Source of the DNA: Oscillospiraceae bacterium
Lineage (GTDB): Bacteria; Bacillota; Clostridia; Oscillospirales; Ruminococcaceae
Direction: 5' to 3'
Length of the DNA: 64,000 bases
Assembly: GCA_017848115.1 (NCBI GenBank)
Contig: JAGAKZ010000045.1
Span: 1 to 64,000 of the forward strand
Shown in pieces: positions 1 to 8,602 of the stretch. A model generated the notes under the pieces. It searched no databases and had not been told where the DNA came from. It saw nothing but the letters and a program-made list of their open reading frames with translations. Positions within the stretch are counted from its first letter, which is position 1. Each line of letters begins with the position of its first letter. The translations under genes and the position numbers were made by a program.

Positions 1-68
1 AATTTATTATATCGTTTTAGTTTCTGAATTTATTTTCATGAAAACTCACAATAAACAAGATGAAATCA

Positions 69-97
69 TTGACATTTTAGTTGTTTTGGTATATAAT
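69..97 (+). promoter_or_regulatory. Consensus sigma-A promoter with no gene behind it
   Basis: The sequence has TTGACA at 69-74, a 17-base spacer and TATAAT at 92-97, a perfect match to the vegetative promoter. Transcription would start near 104 and meet a strong hairpin terminator at 147-197. No open reading frame with a ribosome site lies between, so the likely product is a transcript of about 95 nucleotides. The -10 region shares the 15-base string TTTTGGTATATAATT with the promoter of the LRR-dockerin gene at 30268-30296. Confidence 0.7.
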
Positions 98-103
98 TAA
101 AAT

Positions 104-198
104 ATTGTTTCGCAAAAGATTAATTTTGTGTATATTAAATAAAAACAAAAAAAGCAAGTGTTATAATTTCAAAAAAAATCTAACACTTGCTTTTTTTT
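104..198 (+). ncRNA. Candidate small RNA
   Basis: This interval runs from the predicted start of the consensus promoter at 69-97 to the end of a 17-bp perfect hairpin followed by a T run. It holds no plausible coding sequence. The 3' half of the RNA would be the terminator hairpin itself, as in many bacterial small RNAs. It could also be the abandoned leader of a deleted gene. No family is recognised, and only the promoter and terminator support it. Confidence 0.35.
147..197. terminator. Bidirectional intrinsic terminator
   Basis: Perfect 17-bp inverted repeat (147-163 with 181-197) with GCAAGTGTTA at the core of the stem, flanked by A and T runs on both sides. It can end the leftward rtcB transcript and the rightward transcript from the promoter at 69-97. 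Confidence 0.85.
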
Positions 199-229
199 GT
201 GCAACAATTCAATTCTTATATTTTCCTCA

Positions 230-1447
230 TCATCCCCCCGCCTTAAAATTATAAACCGGCTTAATCACCCTCACAATCTCCACCGTATCCTGAATATTAT
301 CCATTATCTCCTGCATAGGCTTATACGCCATTGGTGACTCGTCAATAGTCCCCATGCCTACACACGTAGTATAAATCCCTTTCATCGACTCCTCATACTC
401 TTCAAGCGACACAACCTCTTTCGCCTTCGCCCTTGACATAATTCTCCCTGCGCCATGCGGAGCGGAATTGTTCCAGTCGGGATTTCCCTTACCCACACAT
501 ATAAGCGACCCATCTCTCATATTTATAGGAATAATCAGCTTTTCTCCGTATTCTGCCGATACAGCACCTTTTCTTAAAATCATTTTCTCTGTATCAATAT
601 AATTATGGATCGTCTGAAATGTTTCCTCTGCTTCAAGATTCATAAATCTCATTATAGTCTCCGCTATAGCTTCACGATTCCAGTACGCATACTCCTGTGT
701 GAGCTTCATATCATCAATATACATATCAAACAGATCTGTTTCCACATATGCCAGTTCTTTCGGAACTAACGGCATCAGATGTTTCAGTTTCATGATTTCC
801 TGCTGAATGTCTTTTTCACGGTTTGCTTCTTTGAGTTCTTTGATTTTATTCTGAATAATATCATTTCGCCCGTAGTTGCTGATTCTGTTCCAGGCACGAT
901 CCTGATAATACTTTGCTACCTGTTTTCCAAGATATCTTGAACCTGAATGTATTACAAGATACATATCGCCTTTTTCGTCTTCGTTTATTTCTATAAAGTG
1001 GTTTCCTCCGCCAAGAGAGCCGAGTGATTTTTCCGCTCTTTCAAAATTAATATCGCCGTCATCTGCACAATGCAAAGAAGAAATCTTCACTTTTTCAAAA
1101 AATCTGTGTTTCTTCTCACGTATATCAAAACCTGAAGGAACATGACTGCGAATGACTTCATCAAGTTTGTTAAGGTCAAGTTTCTCCTTTTTTATACCGG
1201 CTAATTTCACTACTTTCATACCGCACCCGATATCAACGCCAACAAGATTCGGAACAATTTTATCATTTATGGTCATAGTCGTGCCGATAACACACCCCTT
1301 TCCTGCGTGTGTGTCAGGCATTATCCTGATTTTCAGGTCCTGAGTAAATTCCTGATTAAGCAGATTTATCAGCTGTGAAATAGTTTCATCATCTGTGTTA
1401 TCTGTAAAAATTTTTGCTGTTCCATACTTACCGTTAAGTTCAAACAT
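230..1447 (-). CDS. rtcB: RtcB-family RNA-splicing ligase
   Basis: RtcB seals RNA ends carrying 2',3'-cyclic phosphate or 3'-phosphate to 5'-OH ends, using GTP and manganese, in RNA repair. Family motifs are all visible: the metal-binding GVDIGCGM near residues 70-77, GSLGGGNHFIEI, HSGSR, and near the C-terminus PHGAGRIMSR with the histidine that carries GMP. The length of about 405 residues fits the short bacterial clade. An upstream ATG overlaps the end of the preceding gene (ATGA) but has no ribosome site; the ATG at 1447 follows AGAGG at good spacing and gives the usual N-terminus MFELNGKYG. It lies just downstream of the L,D-transpeptidase gene and is probably cotranscribed, though no functional link is apparent. 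No RtcA cyclase or archease gene is adjacent. Confidence 0.93.
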   Translation of the reverse strand: MFELNGKYGTAKIFTDNTDDETISQLINLLNQEFTQDLKIRIMPDTHAGKGCVIGTTMTINDKIVPNLVGVDIGCGMKVVKLAGIKKEKLDLNKLDEVIRSHVPSGFDIREKKHRFFEKVKISSLHCADDGDINFERAEKSLGSLGGGNHFIEINEDEKGDMYLVIHSGSRYLGKQVAKYYQDRAWNRISNYGRNDIIQNKIKELKEANREKDIQQEIMKLKHLMPLVPKELAYVETDLFDMYIDDMKLTQEYAYWNREAIAETIMRFMNLEAEETFQTIHNYIDTEKMILRKGAVSAEYGEKLIIPINMRDGSLICVGKGNPDWNNSAPHGAGRIMSRAKAKEVVSLEEYEESMKGIYTTCVGMGTIDESPMAYKPMQEIMDNIQDTVEIVRVIKPVYNFKAGG

Positions 1448-1485
1448 ATTTTTCAACCTCTTTTCATGTGTTTTTATTTGGCTGC

Positions 1486-2511
1486 TCATACAATAATTAT
1501 CAAAGGTGACTTACCGCTGTCTACCCATCTTAAAATATCTGTCATATTTTCTTCGGGAACTGCCACACACCCTGCGGTGTAATCACCTGTAGCACAATGC
1601 AGAAAAATCGCTGATCCTGCCCCCGGAACAACAGGATTCATATTGTAGTTTATAACTATTCCGTAGTGATAACTATTTTCATAATCCGATAAATGTTCGG
1701 CGCTGTTCCAGACCGGAGTATCTGTTTCTACCCATTGGTTATAGTATTCGGATTCCGGATCATCTACCCAGTAACAGTTGCTGTTAATAATTCTGTATTC
1801 TACATTAAGTCCGTCAAAGCTTTCCATACCAAAAGCAAATCCCAGACTATATAGTCCAAAAGGAGTGCAATAATCGCCTTCCCTGCTCTTCTGATTCACT
1901 CCATTTTTTCCCACTATACCGGAATAAGAAACTTTTTTTGCCCACAAGTCAGTTTTTTCATACAGAGATACAGTACAGGACGTTCCCGATGACTCAACAA
2001 AAATAAGCTGTTGCGAATTTCCGAGGTTTTCGCAACTAAAACCATATCTGTTTAAGGCACTTTCCAGACTGTCATCAATAATTACTTCTTCACTTGCCTC
2101 AGTTTCCGATACAACCGTTGCTTCTGTTGATGCTTCTGTAACAGTATTTTCAGTTTCTGCAGGAGTGCTCTCTTCTGTTTCTTCATCTTTACTTTCCGAT
2201 AATGATTCCGATACTGAAAAATCCAAAGCAGAAGTATAGCTGAAAGTTGCCTGCTCTGTTTTTGAGATTTCAGAAGTTTCCGACTTTGAAGACGATACTT
2301 CTTTGTGTGTACTCTGTGACGTTGAAGATACAGTATCGCTGTTATAGTATTCGGTTATAGTTGTATCTTCCGTAGTTTTTGAAGTGATTTCATTTTTCAC
2401 CTGTACTTTTTCATTTGTCTTCTTGCTTTCTTTGTCTGAAATTATGATATATGCTGTTAAGCAAGCTATCAGCGTAAATATCAAAGCTATTATTATTTTT
2501 TTATTTTTCAT
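1486..2511 (-). CDS. Secreted L,D-transpeptidase (YkuD domain)
   Basis: The protein has a single N-terminal membrane anchor or signal segment (about residues 5-25), then a Ser/Thr/Glu-rich low-complexity stretch of roughly 120 residues, probably a wall-spanning linker. The C-terminal YkuD domain carries the catalytic signature HCATGDYTAGC, with His near 304 and the nucleophile Cys near 314. YkuD enzymes make 3-3 peptidoglycan cross-links or attach proteins to the wall, outside the membrane. The ATG at 2511 gives a compact signal sequence (MKNKKIIIALIF); a TTG seven codons upstream is the alternative. It is transcribed leftward into rtcB, the two reading frames nearly touching. Confidence 0.85.
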   Translation of the reverse strand: MKNKKIIIALIFTLIACLTAYIIISDKESKKTNEKVQVKNEITSKTTEDTTITEYYNSDTVSSTSQSTHKEVSSSKSETSEISKTEQATFSYTSALDFSVSESLSESKDEETEESTPAETENTVTEASTEATVVSETEASEEVIIDDSLESALNRYGFSCENLGNSQQLIFVESSGTSCTVSLYEKTDLWAKKVSYSGIVGKNGVNQKSREGDYCTPFGLYSLGFAFGMESFDGLNVEYRIINSNCYWVDDPESEYYNQWVETDTPVWNSAEHLSDYENSYHYGIVINYNMNPVVPGAGSAIFLHCATGDYTAGCVAVPEENMTDILRWVDSGKSPLIIIV

Positions 2512-2570
2512 TTTAATACTGATCCCATTCAATGATTACTATTTTATTTGTTATACTTAATTTCATTATC

Positions 2571-2599
2571 AGTATAACATATTTTACTTTAACAAGCAA
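2571..2599 (-). promoter_or_regulatory. Probable promoter of the transpeptidase-rtcB unit
   Basis: On the minus strand, TTGCTT (2594-2599), a 17-base spacer and TATACT (2571-2576) stand about 60 bases before the transpeptidase start. Four of six -35 bases and five of six -10 bases match consensus. The remaining bases between here and 2750 are AT-rich with no other recognisable feature. Confidence 0.55.
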
Positions 2600-2750
2600 C
2601 CGCAGTCAAAATATACTATTTAGTCAAAAAACAAGATATATTTTCAAAAAACATAAAAAGGACAAATTTTTTAATACAATTCTCAATAATTAAACTAATT
2701 CAAAACATTATATATGTTATTATTATAAATCCTTTTTTAGCATTAATCTA

Positions 2751-2779
2751 TTGCATTATTTTAAGTATTATGCTATAAT
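2751..2779 (+). promoter_or_regulatory. Probable promoter of the GH10 xylanase
   Basis: TTGCAT at 2751-2756, a 17-base spacer ending TGC (extended -10) and TATAAT at 2774-2779. Transcription would begin near 2786, leaving an untranslated leader of about 130 bases before the xylanase ATG at 2918. That leader is long enough for post-transcriptional control, but I see no strong hairpin in it. The gene's ribosome site AGGAGG is at 2905-2910. Confidence 0.65.
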
Positions 2780-2917
2780 TATACTGTAAGATTTGGGTGT
2801 GATTAGTTCATAATACCTAAATCGGAATATTTGTTATAGCTTAAAGGTTATAACTATGGATTGTTTTGTTTTATTAATTAGTTATAGGGTAAAATTAAAT
2901 TTCCAGGAGGACTTGTA

Positions 2918-4822
2918 ATGAAAAAGTTAAACACAAAGAAAATTATGGCAGGCATAGCAAGTGTAGCTATGTTATGTACTGTTGTTTCAGGAGTAAACAC
3001 TACAACACCAAAAGTTGTAAATGCTGCTGATGATGTTTTATTTGCAACAGGATTTGAAGATGGTAAAGGTACAGAAAAGTTTTCAAAAAGAGGCGACACT
3101 GATACATCTGTAATCACAATTTCAGATGAAGTTTCATATTCAGGAAGTTCATCAATGTGTGTAAGCGAACGTTCAGAATCATGGAACGGACCACAGTTCA
3201 AACTTGATGACGATTATGAAGCTGGTGTTGAATACCTTGTCAGCGCTTACGTAAAGACAGAATGGTACAGTACTATAAATCTCAGTATGCAGTATACTGA
3301 CGAAGCAGGCGACCCGCACTACAGCAACATTAAATCTGTTCAGGGTGATGGCTGGGCTGCTTTCGAAGATATCAAGGTAAGTTTCACAAGTGATATGAAG
3401 GATGTTTATATTTACTTTGAAGCAAGTGATGCAAACACTAAGATTTACGTTGACGATTTCGAATTCAAGCAGGCTCCTGTTATTCCGATCGAACAGGATA
3501 TTCCTTCTTTGAGCAATGTATACTCACCATACTTCAAGATCGGTACAGCTATATGCGCTTCAAACCTTTCTTCACCTTCATACATGGATCTTGTAGAAAA
3601 GCACTTCAGCAAGAGTATGACATTTGGAAATGAGTTAAAACCTGAATCTGTTCTTAACAAAAATGCTTGTCTTGCATATGTTGAAGAAACAGGCGATGAC
3701 ACAAATCCACAGGTAACACTCAGCGCTGCAAGAGGTCTTCTCAACTACTGCCGTGATAACAATATTCCTGTAAGAGGTCACACACTTGTATGGCACAGCC
3801 AGACACCTGACTGGTTCTTCAAAGAAAACTACGCTGATGACGGTGACTGGGTTTCAAAGGACAAAATGATCGAACGTATGGAAAATTACATAAAGAATGT
3901 AATGGAGATCATTGAAAAAGAATATCCTACAGTAAACTTCTATGCATGGGACGTAGTAAACGAAGCTTGGATGGAAGATGGTAAGCCACGTGCTGCCGGT
4001 GCTTACAGCAAGGGCGACGGAAGTTCTGCATGGGTACAGATATTTGGTGACAACTCATTTATCGAATATGCATTCCAGTTTGCAAGAAAATATGCTCCGG
4101 AAGGTTGTAAACTCTACTACAATGACTACAACGAATACATGGATCAGAAGATGAACGCTATTTACAACATGGCTCTCGAACTCAAGGAAAAAGGTCTTAT
4201 AGACGGTATCGGAATGCAGGCACATCTTGATGTTGGCTTCCCTACAGCACAGATGTTTGAAGCAGCTGTTGCAAAGTACGCTTCAACAGGTCTTGACGTT
4301 CAGATAACAGAACTTGATATCACAACAAGTGACAAGTCCGAAGCGGGTCTTAAGAAACAGGCTCAGCTTTACAGCGATGTAATGGATGCTGCTGTTAAAT
4401 ATGCTGACAGCGTTTCAGCTGTTGTTATCTGGGGTGTAACAGACGACACAAGCTGGAGAGCAGACAGAATTCCGCTTATCTTTGATGAAAACTTCAAAGC
4501 AAAGCCTGCTTTCTACTCAATGATTGACGGTCTTGATATTCCTGACGAACCTGATACTACAACTCCTACAGTAACTACTCCTCCAACAGACACACCACAG
4601 AATCCTTCCAAAAATCCTTATGGTGATCTTAATACCGATGGTACTGCTGATCTTACTGACCTTACTATACTTTCACTTTACCTCTTAAAAGATAAGTCTC
4701 TTACAGATGAACTTGTTACTTATGCTGATGTAAATGCTGACGGTAGTGTAAATCTTGCTGACCTTGCTCATTTCAAACAGTACATTTGTCAGGATGACGT
4801 AGTTCTCGGACCTGTAAAATAA
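2918..4822 (+). CDS. Dockerin-bearing GH10 endo-xylanase with CBM22-like module
   Basis: Secreted modular enzyme of 634 residues that cuts beta-1,4 xylan outside the cell and docks to a cellulosome scaffoldin. A signal peptide (1-36, cleaved near VNAAD) is followed by a CBM22-like beta-sandwich (about 38-187), the GH10 barrel (about 200-542), a Thr/Pro linker (548-566) and a type I dockerin (568-634) with two Ca-binding repeats starting GDLNTDG and ADVNADG. Catalytic residues are intact: acid/base E349 in WDVVNEAW and nucleophile E465 in QITELDI. Substrate-contact residues (TFGNELKPES, GHTLVWHSQTP, GMQAHL, WGVTDD) are also present. It has its own promoter and a terminator just downstream. A degenerate paralogue lies at 43887-45272. 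Confidence 0.96.
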   Translation: MKKLNTKKIMAGIASVAMLCTVVSGVNTTTPKVVNAADDVLFATGFEDGKGTEKFSKRGDTDTSVITISDEVSYSGSSSMCVSERSESWNGPQFKLDDDYEAGVEYLVSAYVKTEWYSTINLSMQYTDEAGDPHYSNIKSVQGDGWAAFEDIKVSFTSDMKDVYIYFEASDANTKIYVDDFEFKQAPVIPIEQDIPSLSNVYSPYFKIGTAICASNLSSPSYMDLVEKHFSKSMTFGNELKPESVLNKNACLAYVEETGDDTNPQVTLSAARGLLNYCRDNNIPVRGHTLVWHSQTPDWFFKENYADDGDWVSKDKMIERMENYIKNVMEIIEKEYPTVNFYAWDVVNEAWMEDGKPRAAGAYSKGDGSSAWVQIFGDNSFIEYAFQFARKYAPEGCKLYYNDYNEYMDQKMNAIYNMALELKEKGLIDGIGMQAHLDVGFPTAQMFEAAVAKYASTGLDVQITELDITTSDKSEAGLKKQAQLYSDVMDAAVKYADSVSAVVIWGVTDDTSWRADRIPLIFDENFKAKPAFYSMIDGLDIPDEPDTTTPTVTTPPTDTPQNPSKNPYGDLNTDGTADLTDLTILSLYLLKDKSLTDELVTYADVNADGSVNLADLAHFKQYICQDDVVLGPVK

Positions 4823-4845
4823 AATTTAAAAAATTTAATACATAC

Positions 4846-4881
4846 AAAAACGACAGTTGTTTTTCGCAACTGTCGTTTTTT
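4846..4881. terminator. Bidirectional terminator between convergent units
   Basis: A 14-bp perfect stem (4846-4859 with 4867-4880, core CGACAGTTG) with a 7-base loop and T runs on both sides. It ends the rightward xylanase transcript and the leftward 12-gene operon whose last gene stops at 4887. Confidence 0.9.
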
Positions 4882-4886
4882 ATGGT

Positions 4887-5744
4887 TTAAAATCTCTCCA
4901 TCGCAACTTCTTTCATGATCTTATCATATCTCAGGAGGTTTAAATACGGATCATCAAAAAGCAAAGCGGCTGCATCGGCAAAAGAATTTACTTCTTCCAT
5001 TACTTCTCCGTTTTTTGAACGGAAAAATAAATTTCTCATAAAATTATCATTTTTCAGATCATAAACTTTTTTCACTTCATCAAGTATTCCTGTTTCCGAT
5101 TTTTTAAAAGGATTTTTTATGCCAATACTTCCGTAACTTGAATTTACGTACTGGATAAAATATCTGTCCGCCATAGTATTTTCAAATTCATCATTATACT
5201 GAAGTGTTACATCCAAGTATGTTTTTTCGACAACTTCAGGCTTGTTTTTTAAAAAAGCATGATACACAGAAGTATCCTTTCGCCAGCCTTTTGAATAAAT
5301 GAACTTTTCCATCTGATCTCTTACTTCTTCAAGCATAGAAACCTCTATTCTCTCATCAAATGAAAAACCACTGCTTACAAATGGAGTCTTTCCCACTATT
5401 CCGTTTTCATCCGGTTCGCTTCCAAGTATAAAAAAACACGTGAAACTCACTTTGCCTGTTTTTTTAAATCCAAGATAAAGAACATACTTTTCTTCATCAA
5501 GAATATTAAAAAGACATTTGCTATGTCCGTCTTTTTTCGTTTCTTTTTTTCTTAAAGAACTAATCAGATCCGTTGCAAATGAAAAATCGAATCCTTTTTT
5601 ACTTAAAACCGGTCTGCCTTCAAGTGACTCTTCTGTAACATCCTCACACCGAAGCAATGTTCCGCATATAGGACAATTGCTTCCGATGCTGAGTTTTTTT
5701 GTATATGGTCTTCCAGGACATTTTTCACAATAGTAGACATCCAT
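4887..5744 (-). CDS. Zinc-ribbon protein, last gene of the chaperone/GTPase operon
   Basis: The N-terminus is a four-cysteine zinc ribbon (C6, C9, C24, C27) with the string CPGRPYT. The first membrane gene of the same operon (17373-18374) carries the same ribbon with identical cysteine spacing, so the operon is bracketed by paralogous ribbons. The remaining 240 residues are soluble and of no family I recognise. The C-terminus ends in LFDDPYLNLLRYDKIMKEV, closely matching the C-terminus of the next gene upstream (LYDDPASHLMRFDKLIKQA), which suggests a common docking element. The ATG at 5744 aligns with the start of the other ribbon protein; a GTG three codons earlier is an alternative. Its start lies immediately after the preceding stop, so translation is probably coupled. 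Function unknown. Confidence 0.75.
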   Translation of the reverse strand: MDVYYCEKCPGRPYTKKLSIGSNCPICGTLLRCEDVTEESLEGRPVLSKKGFDFSFATDLISSLRKKETKKDGHSKCLFNILDEEKYVLYLGFKKTGKVSFTCFFILGSEPDENGIVGKTPFVSSGFSFDERIEVSMLEEVRDQMEKFIYSKGWRKDTSVYHAFLKNKPEVVEKTYLDVTLQYNDEFENTMADRYFIQYVNSSYGSIGIKNPFKKSETGILDEVKKVYDLKNDNFMRNLFFRSKNGEVMEEVNSFADAAALLFDDPYLNLLRYDKIMKEVAMERF

Positions 5745-5745
5745 C

Positions 5746-6546
5746 TTATCCACCTGCCTGCTTTATCAGTTTATCAAACCTCATAAGATGTGATGCAGGA
5801 TCGTCATAAAGAGTATAGAGTTCCGAAACTTCAATAACAGGATCATTTCCTCCGTCATATTTCAGATATGTTTCTTCTATAAAATCAACTTCTTTTTCTT
5901 TTTTAGCTTTTAACTTCTGGAAAAATCCCTTTTTCACGCTGCTTTTACTTACATACTCCAGACTTGCACTTACAACAGAACGAGGCATAGCCACTTCTTC
6001 GCTGTATGGTATGCATTTTTTCTGTTCTTTCTTCTTGCTTCCCGAACTATATGCATAATAATCAGCAAGGGGGAAATCCACGCTTCCTTTTTCAACACCG
6101 AAAAAAGAATGTGAATACTTACCTGTAATAAACGACTTTGGAACTCTCATACCGCTATATTTGCTCTCTAACGGTCTTATCTCTTCGTTGATTCTGTCGT
6201 TATCAGTTATAACCGTTGATAAATCAAGCTCCGTAATTTTTTCAATTTCCTCAAATGTTGTTGCTTTAAGATATTTTATTATTTTAAAAAGGTTAATCCA
6301 TGAATATATCAGCATTTCCTCGGAAAAAACCATTCCTGTAAGTGTGCGGTCAGGTGTTATTTTAAAAAGCAATGAACTTTTTTCAAGACAAATGTAGTAC
6401 AGCAACTCTTCGTTCACATCTTTTGAAATATAATTTGAGAAAAAATGAACAACCGTTTCTTTTTCTGTAACTAACTCATCGGGAACATAATAATACACCT
6501 TTCTTATACCTTCGGATCTTACACCTATAGGGCAAAATTTTAGCAT
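5746..6546 (-). CDS. Uncharacterised operon protein
   Basis: A soluble protein of about 266 residues with no family I can name. Its N-terminal half (YYYVPDEL, then a segment around TLTGMVFSEEM) resembles the corresponding part of the neighbouring 6552-7541 product (DMYIPSWL, then FGRAIFSTEGF), so the two may share an alpha/beta domain. Its C-terminus shares the L.DDP...L.R.DK..K element with the zinc-ribbon protein encoded just downstream. A lysine-rich segment near residue 205-215 separates the two parts. Start at the ATG after AGAGGTGAG; the stop of the upstream gene overlaps this ribosome site. A distant relation to GTPase-associated (GAP1-N-like) proteins is conceivable given the GTPase two genes upstream, but unproven. 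Confidence 0.65.
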   Translation of the reverse strand: MLKFCPIGVRSEGIRKVYYYVPDELVTEKETVVHFFSNYISKDVNEELLYYICLEKSSLLFKITPDRTLTGMVFSEEMLIYSWINLFKIIKYLKATTFEEIEKITELDLSTVITDNDRINEEIRPLESKYSGMRVPKSFITGKYSHSFFGVEKGSVDFPLADYYAYSSGSKKKEQKKCIPYSEEVAMPRSVVSASLEYVSKSSVKKGFFQKLKAKKEKEVDFIEETYLKYDGGNDPVIEVSELYTLYDDPASHLMRFDKLIKQAGG

Positions 6547-6551
6547 ACAAC

Positions 6552-7541
6552 TCACCTCTTTTCAAATACGTAGGGTTCTTTTTTAGATTTTTCATAACCC
6601 AACTCAGAAATTCCTTCTGCCAGTGTTTCGTACATTCTTACAAGCTCTCTGAAATCCACTTCGTTTCCTCCGCTCTCTTGCTCATAGCTCACAAACGGAA
6701 CAGAAGTAAGTGTTTTCTCCTGTTTGGGTTCACGGGCAATCACAAGGCGATATCTCAACTTGCTATGTTCGGATTTTTTTAATTCAACAAACGTATAGTA
6801 TTTCTTTGCATCTGTATTAATTTTTGCCGGTACAAAACTTTTTCTCCAATCCTCATTTTCCGATACTGTACTGCATTTATTTCTCGTAAAAAACATTTCA
6901 AAGGGAGGAAGTCCGTTATCAGCATCATAAGTGTATAATTCCTTATCATCTGTACCGAGAACAAAACTGAAAGGAACTGCTTTTTGAGAAGCGGACATCA
7001 TAAAATTTTGAAACTGATTTAAGATACCTTTTATACTCATAACGTACTGCACATCATTTTCAAGAGAATATGATACCATAGGATTAAGTTTTTCAGGAAC
7101 ATCTATATCTACAGACTTGGTTGTTGGTTTAGGTTCATTTTCTGTAAGCAGCATATACTTATCATAAAATTTTTCTTCACTCATAAGCATATAGCAAAGC
7201 ATATCAGGAATTCTGTACCAAAAATCAATAAGGTCTTCTCCTTTGCATAAAAAACCTTCTGTTGAGAATATAGCTCTGCCAAATTCATCATCTCCTACTT
7301 TATGACAAAAACGACACAGCATACATATGTTCTCAGTTTTGAAAAACATAAAACTGTCAGCAGTACTATTAAGTATATCGCACTTGTTTTCAGGCAAAAT
7401 ATCTCTTATTTTAAATATATGACTTATTATTTTTCTGTAATCATTATAGGCTTCTGATTTATTGCTAAGCCATGAAGGAATATACATATCAATATAATCA
7501 TGTGTACGGGTTCTGCTATATAAAAATACATCCGGTTTCAT
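6552..7541 (-). CDS. Uncharacterised operon protein next to the GTPase
   Basis: A soluble protein of 329 residues with no signal peptide or membrane segment. The region around residues 80-120 contains DDEFGRAIFSTEGFL followed by an amphipathic helix, a pattern also seen in weaker form in the next gene downstream. Such a G-R-x-F-S element recalls GAP1-N domains that accompany bacterial GTPases in conflict systems, but a profile search is needed and I treat that as a hypothesis. The C-terminus is a short helical segment (VDFRELVRMYETLAE). The ATG at 7541 follows GGTGAG at good spacing; a GTG two codons earlier is possible. It lies 18 bases after the GTPase gene and is clearly in the same operon. 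Confidence 0.65.
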   Translation of the reverse strand: MKPDVFLYSRTRTHDYIDMYIPSWLSNKSEAYNDYRKIISHIFKIRDILPENKCDILNSTADSFMFFKTENICMLCRFCHKVGDDEFGRAIFSTEGFLCKGEDLIDFWYRIPDMLCYMLMSEEKFYDKYMLLTENEPKPTTKSVDIDVPEKLNPMVSYSLENDVQYVMSIKGILNQFQNFMMSASQKAVPFSFVLGTDDKELYTYDADNGLPPFEMFFTRNKCSTVSENEDWRKSFVPAKINTDAKKYYTFVELKKSEHSKLRYRLVIAREPKQEKTLTSVPFVSYEQESGGNEVDFRELVRMYETLAEGISELGYEKSKKEPYVFEKR

Positions 7542-7559
7542 GAACACTCACCATCTTTT

Positions 7560-8588
7560 CTAAACATTTACCACTGCAACGCCGCCAATATCTCTTTTCT
7601 TTTCCCAAATAAGATTATCGGCAACTCTCAGTGAATTATAAGGAATTTTTATATATTTCAGAATTGTGTCTGTTTCTTCCATCTGAGATTTTAATATTTT
7701 CATTTTATTTTTAAACTCTTTTGACATTCTTGTAAGCACAGATGCTTTTTCCATTTCGCTCACTTTGATACATATATCTGTGACTTCTTCACTTACCGTT
7801 GTATATATACTGTAAAAAAGCACCGAATCTATTCCGTATGGTATTATTTCAGCTTCCGGACTTATTTTATTGGTTTGAGGATCTACTGCATTTCTTCCTA
7901 CGGCCGATGTACGTATCATACCAAGATTCCATTCATTTCTTTCTATTATACGAATAGCCGGCTCAAATGCATGAAGAAGCCTGTCTACCAAAACTTCATT
8001 ATCACACAGTACATCAGGTGAATCATCTTTTGTAAGAACAAAAAGAACTGTCATTTTCTTATTTACAAATCTGTTTGTATTAAAAAAAGTATTTATGTCA
8101 TCATTTCCAAGTGCAGAATTGAACTGTCCGGGTGTGCTGCTGCGACTCAATCTGACTGCATCCGCAAAGATCAGTATTACGTTACTTCTAAGAAGCTCAT
8201 CTCTGACATCTTTGACACTGTCATCCGAACGTTCGTTTACAAGTTCCTCGATAAAACCGCCTTTGTAATCTATAAAGCTCACAGTGCACAAAGGCGAGTT
8301 TACATCATAACTGTCATCATGGATATTCAGCATATATTTTTTAGTGTTTTCAGTACTTACAGATGAAAAACTTCTATTGTTTCTTATTGAAAATCTTCGT
8401 ATATCCCCTATATTTGTTTCCGATGAGTTACCTGCATAGTATGGTAATATTTTGAAAAGATGTGGTTTATTCTGCGACTTATCATAAACTTCAATATTCC
8501 CCGAAATAAAAGTATCACAAATTCCTGAAAGGAAAGCAGTCTTTCCCGAACCACTTATTCCTAGCATAGAAATTTTTATATCATTCAT
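7560..8588 (-). CDS. P-loop GTPase of the DO-GTPase/TRAFAC type
   Basis: Nucleotide-binding motifs are clear with the ATG at 8588 as residue 1: G1/Walker A GISGSGKT (10-17), G3 DYKGG (from 107) and G4 TKDD (186-189), in the order and spacing of a GTPase rather than an ABC or AAA protein. The G4 TKxD favours guanine. This pattern matches the double-GTPase families described in bacterial conflict operons. The C-terminal 70 residues form a predicted coiled-coil helix, suited to binding the coiled-coil partners in the operon. The chosen start follows GGGGAGTGG; a longer start would overlap the AAA gene. It presumably acts as a switch in the machine this operon encodes; substrate and effector unknown. 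Confidence 0.75.
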   Translation of the reverse strand: MNDIKISMLGISGSGKTAFLSGICDTFISGNIEVYDKSQNKPHLFKILPYYAGNSSETNIGDIRRFSIRNNRSFSSVSTENTKKYMLNIHDDSYDVNSPLCTVSFIDYKGGFIEELVNERSDDSVKDVRDELLRSNVILIFADAVRLSRSSTPGQFNSALGNDDINTFFNTNRFVNKKMTVLFVLTKDDSPDVLCDNEVLVDRLLHAFEPAIRIIERNEWNLGMIRTSAVGRNAVDPQTNKISPEAEIIPYGIDSVLFYSIYTTVSEEVTDICIKVSEMEKASVLTRMSKEFKNKMKILKSQMEETDTILKYIKIPYNSLRVADNLIWEKKRDIGGVAVVNV

Positions 8589-8602
8589 TAAAATCCACTC
8601 CC

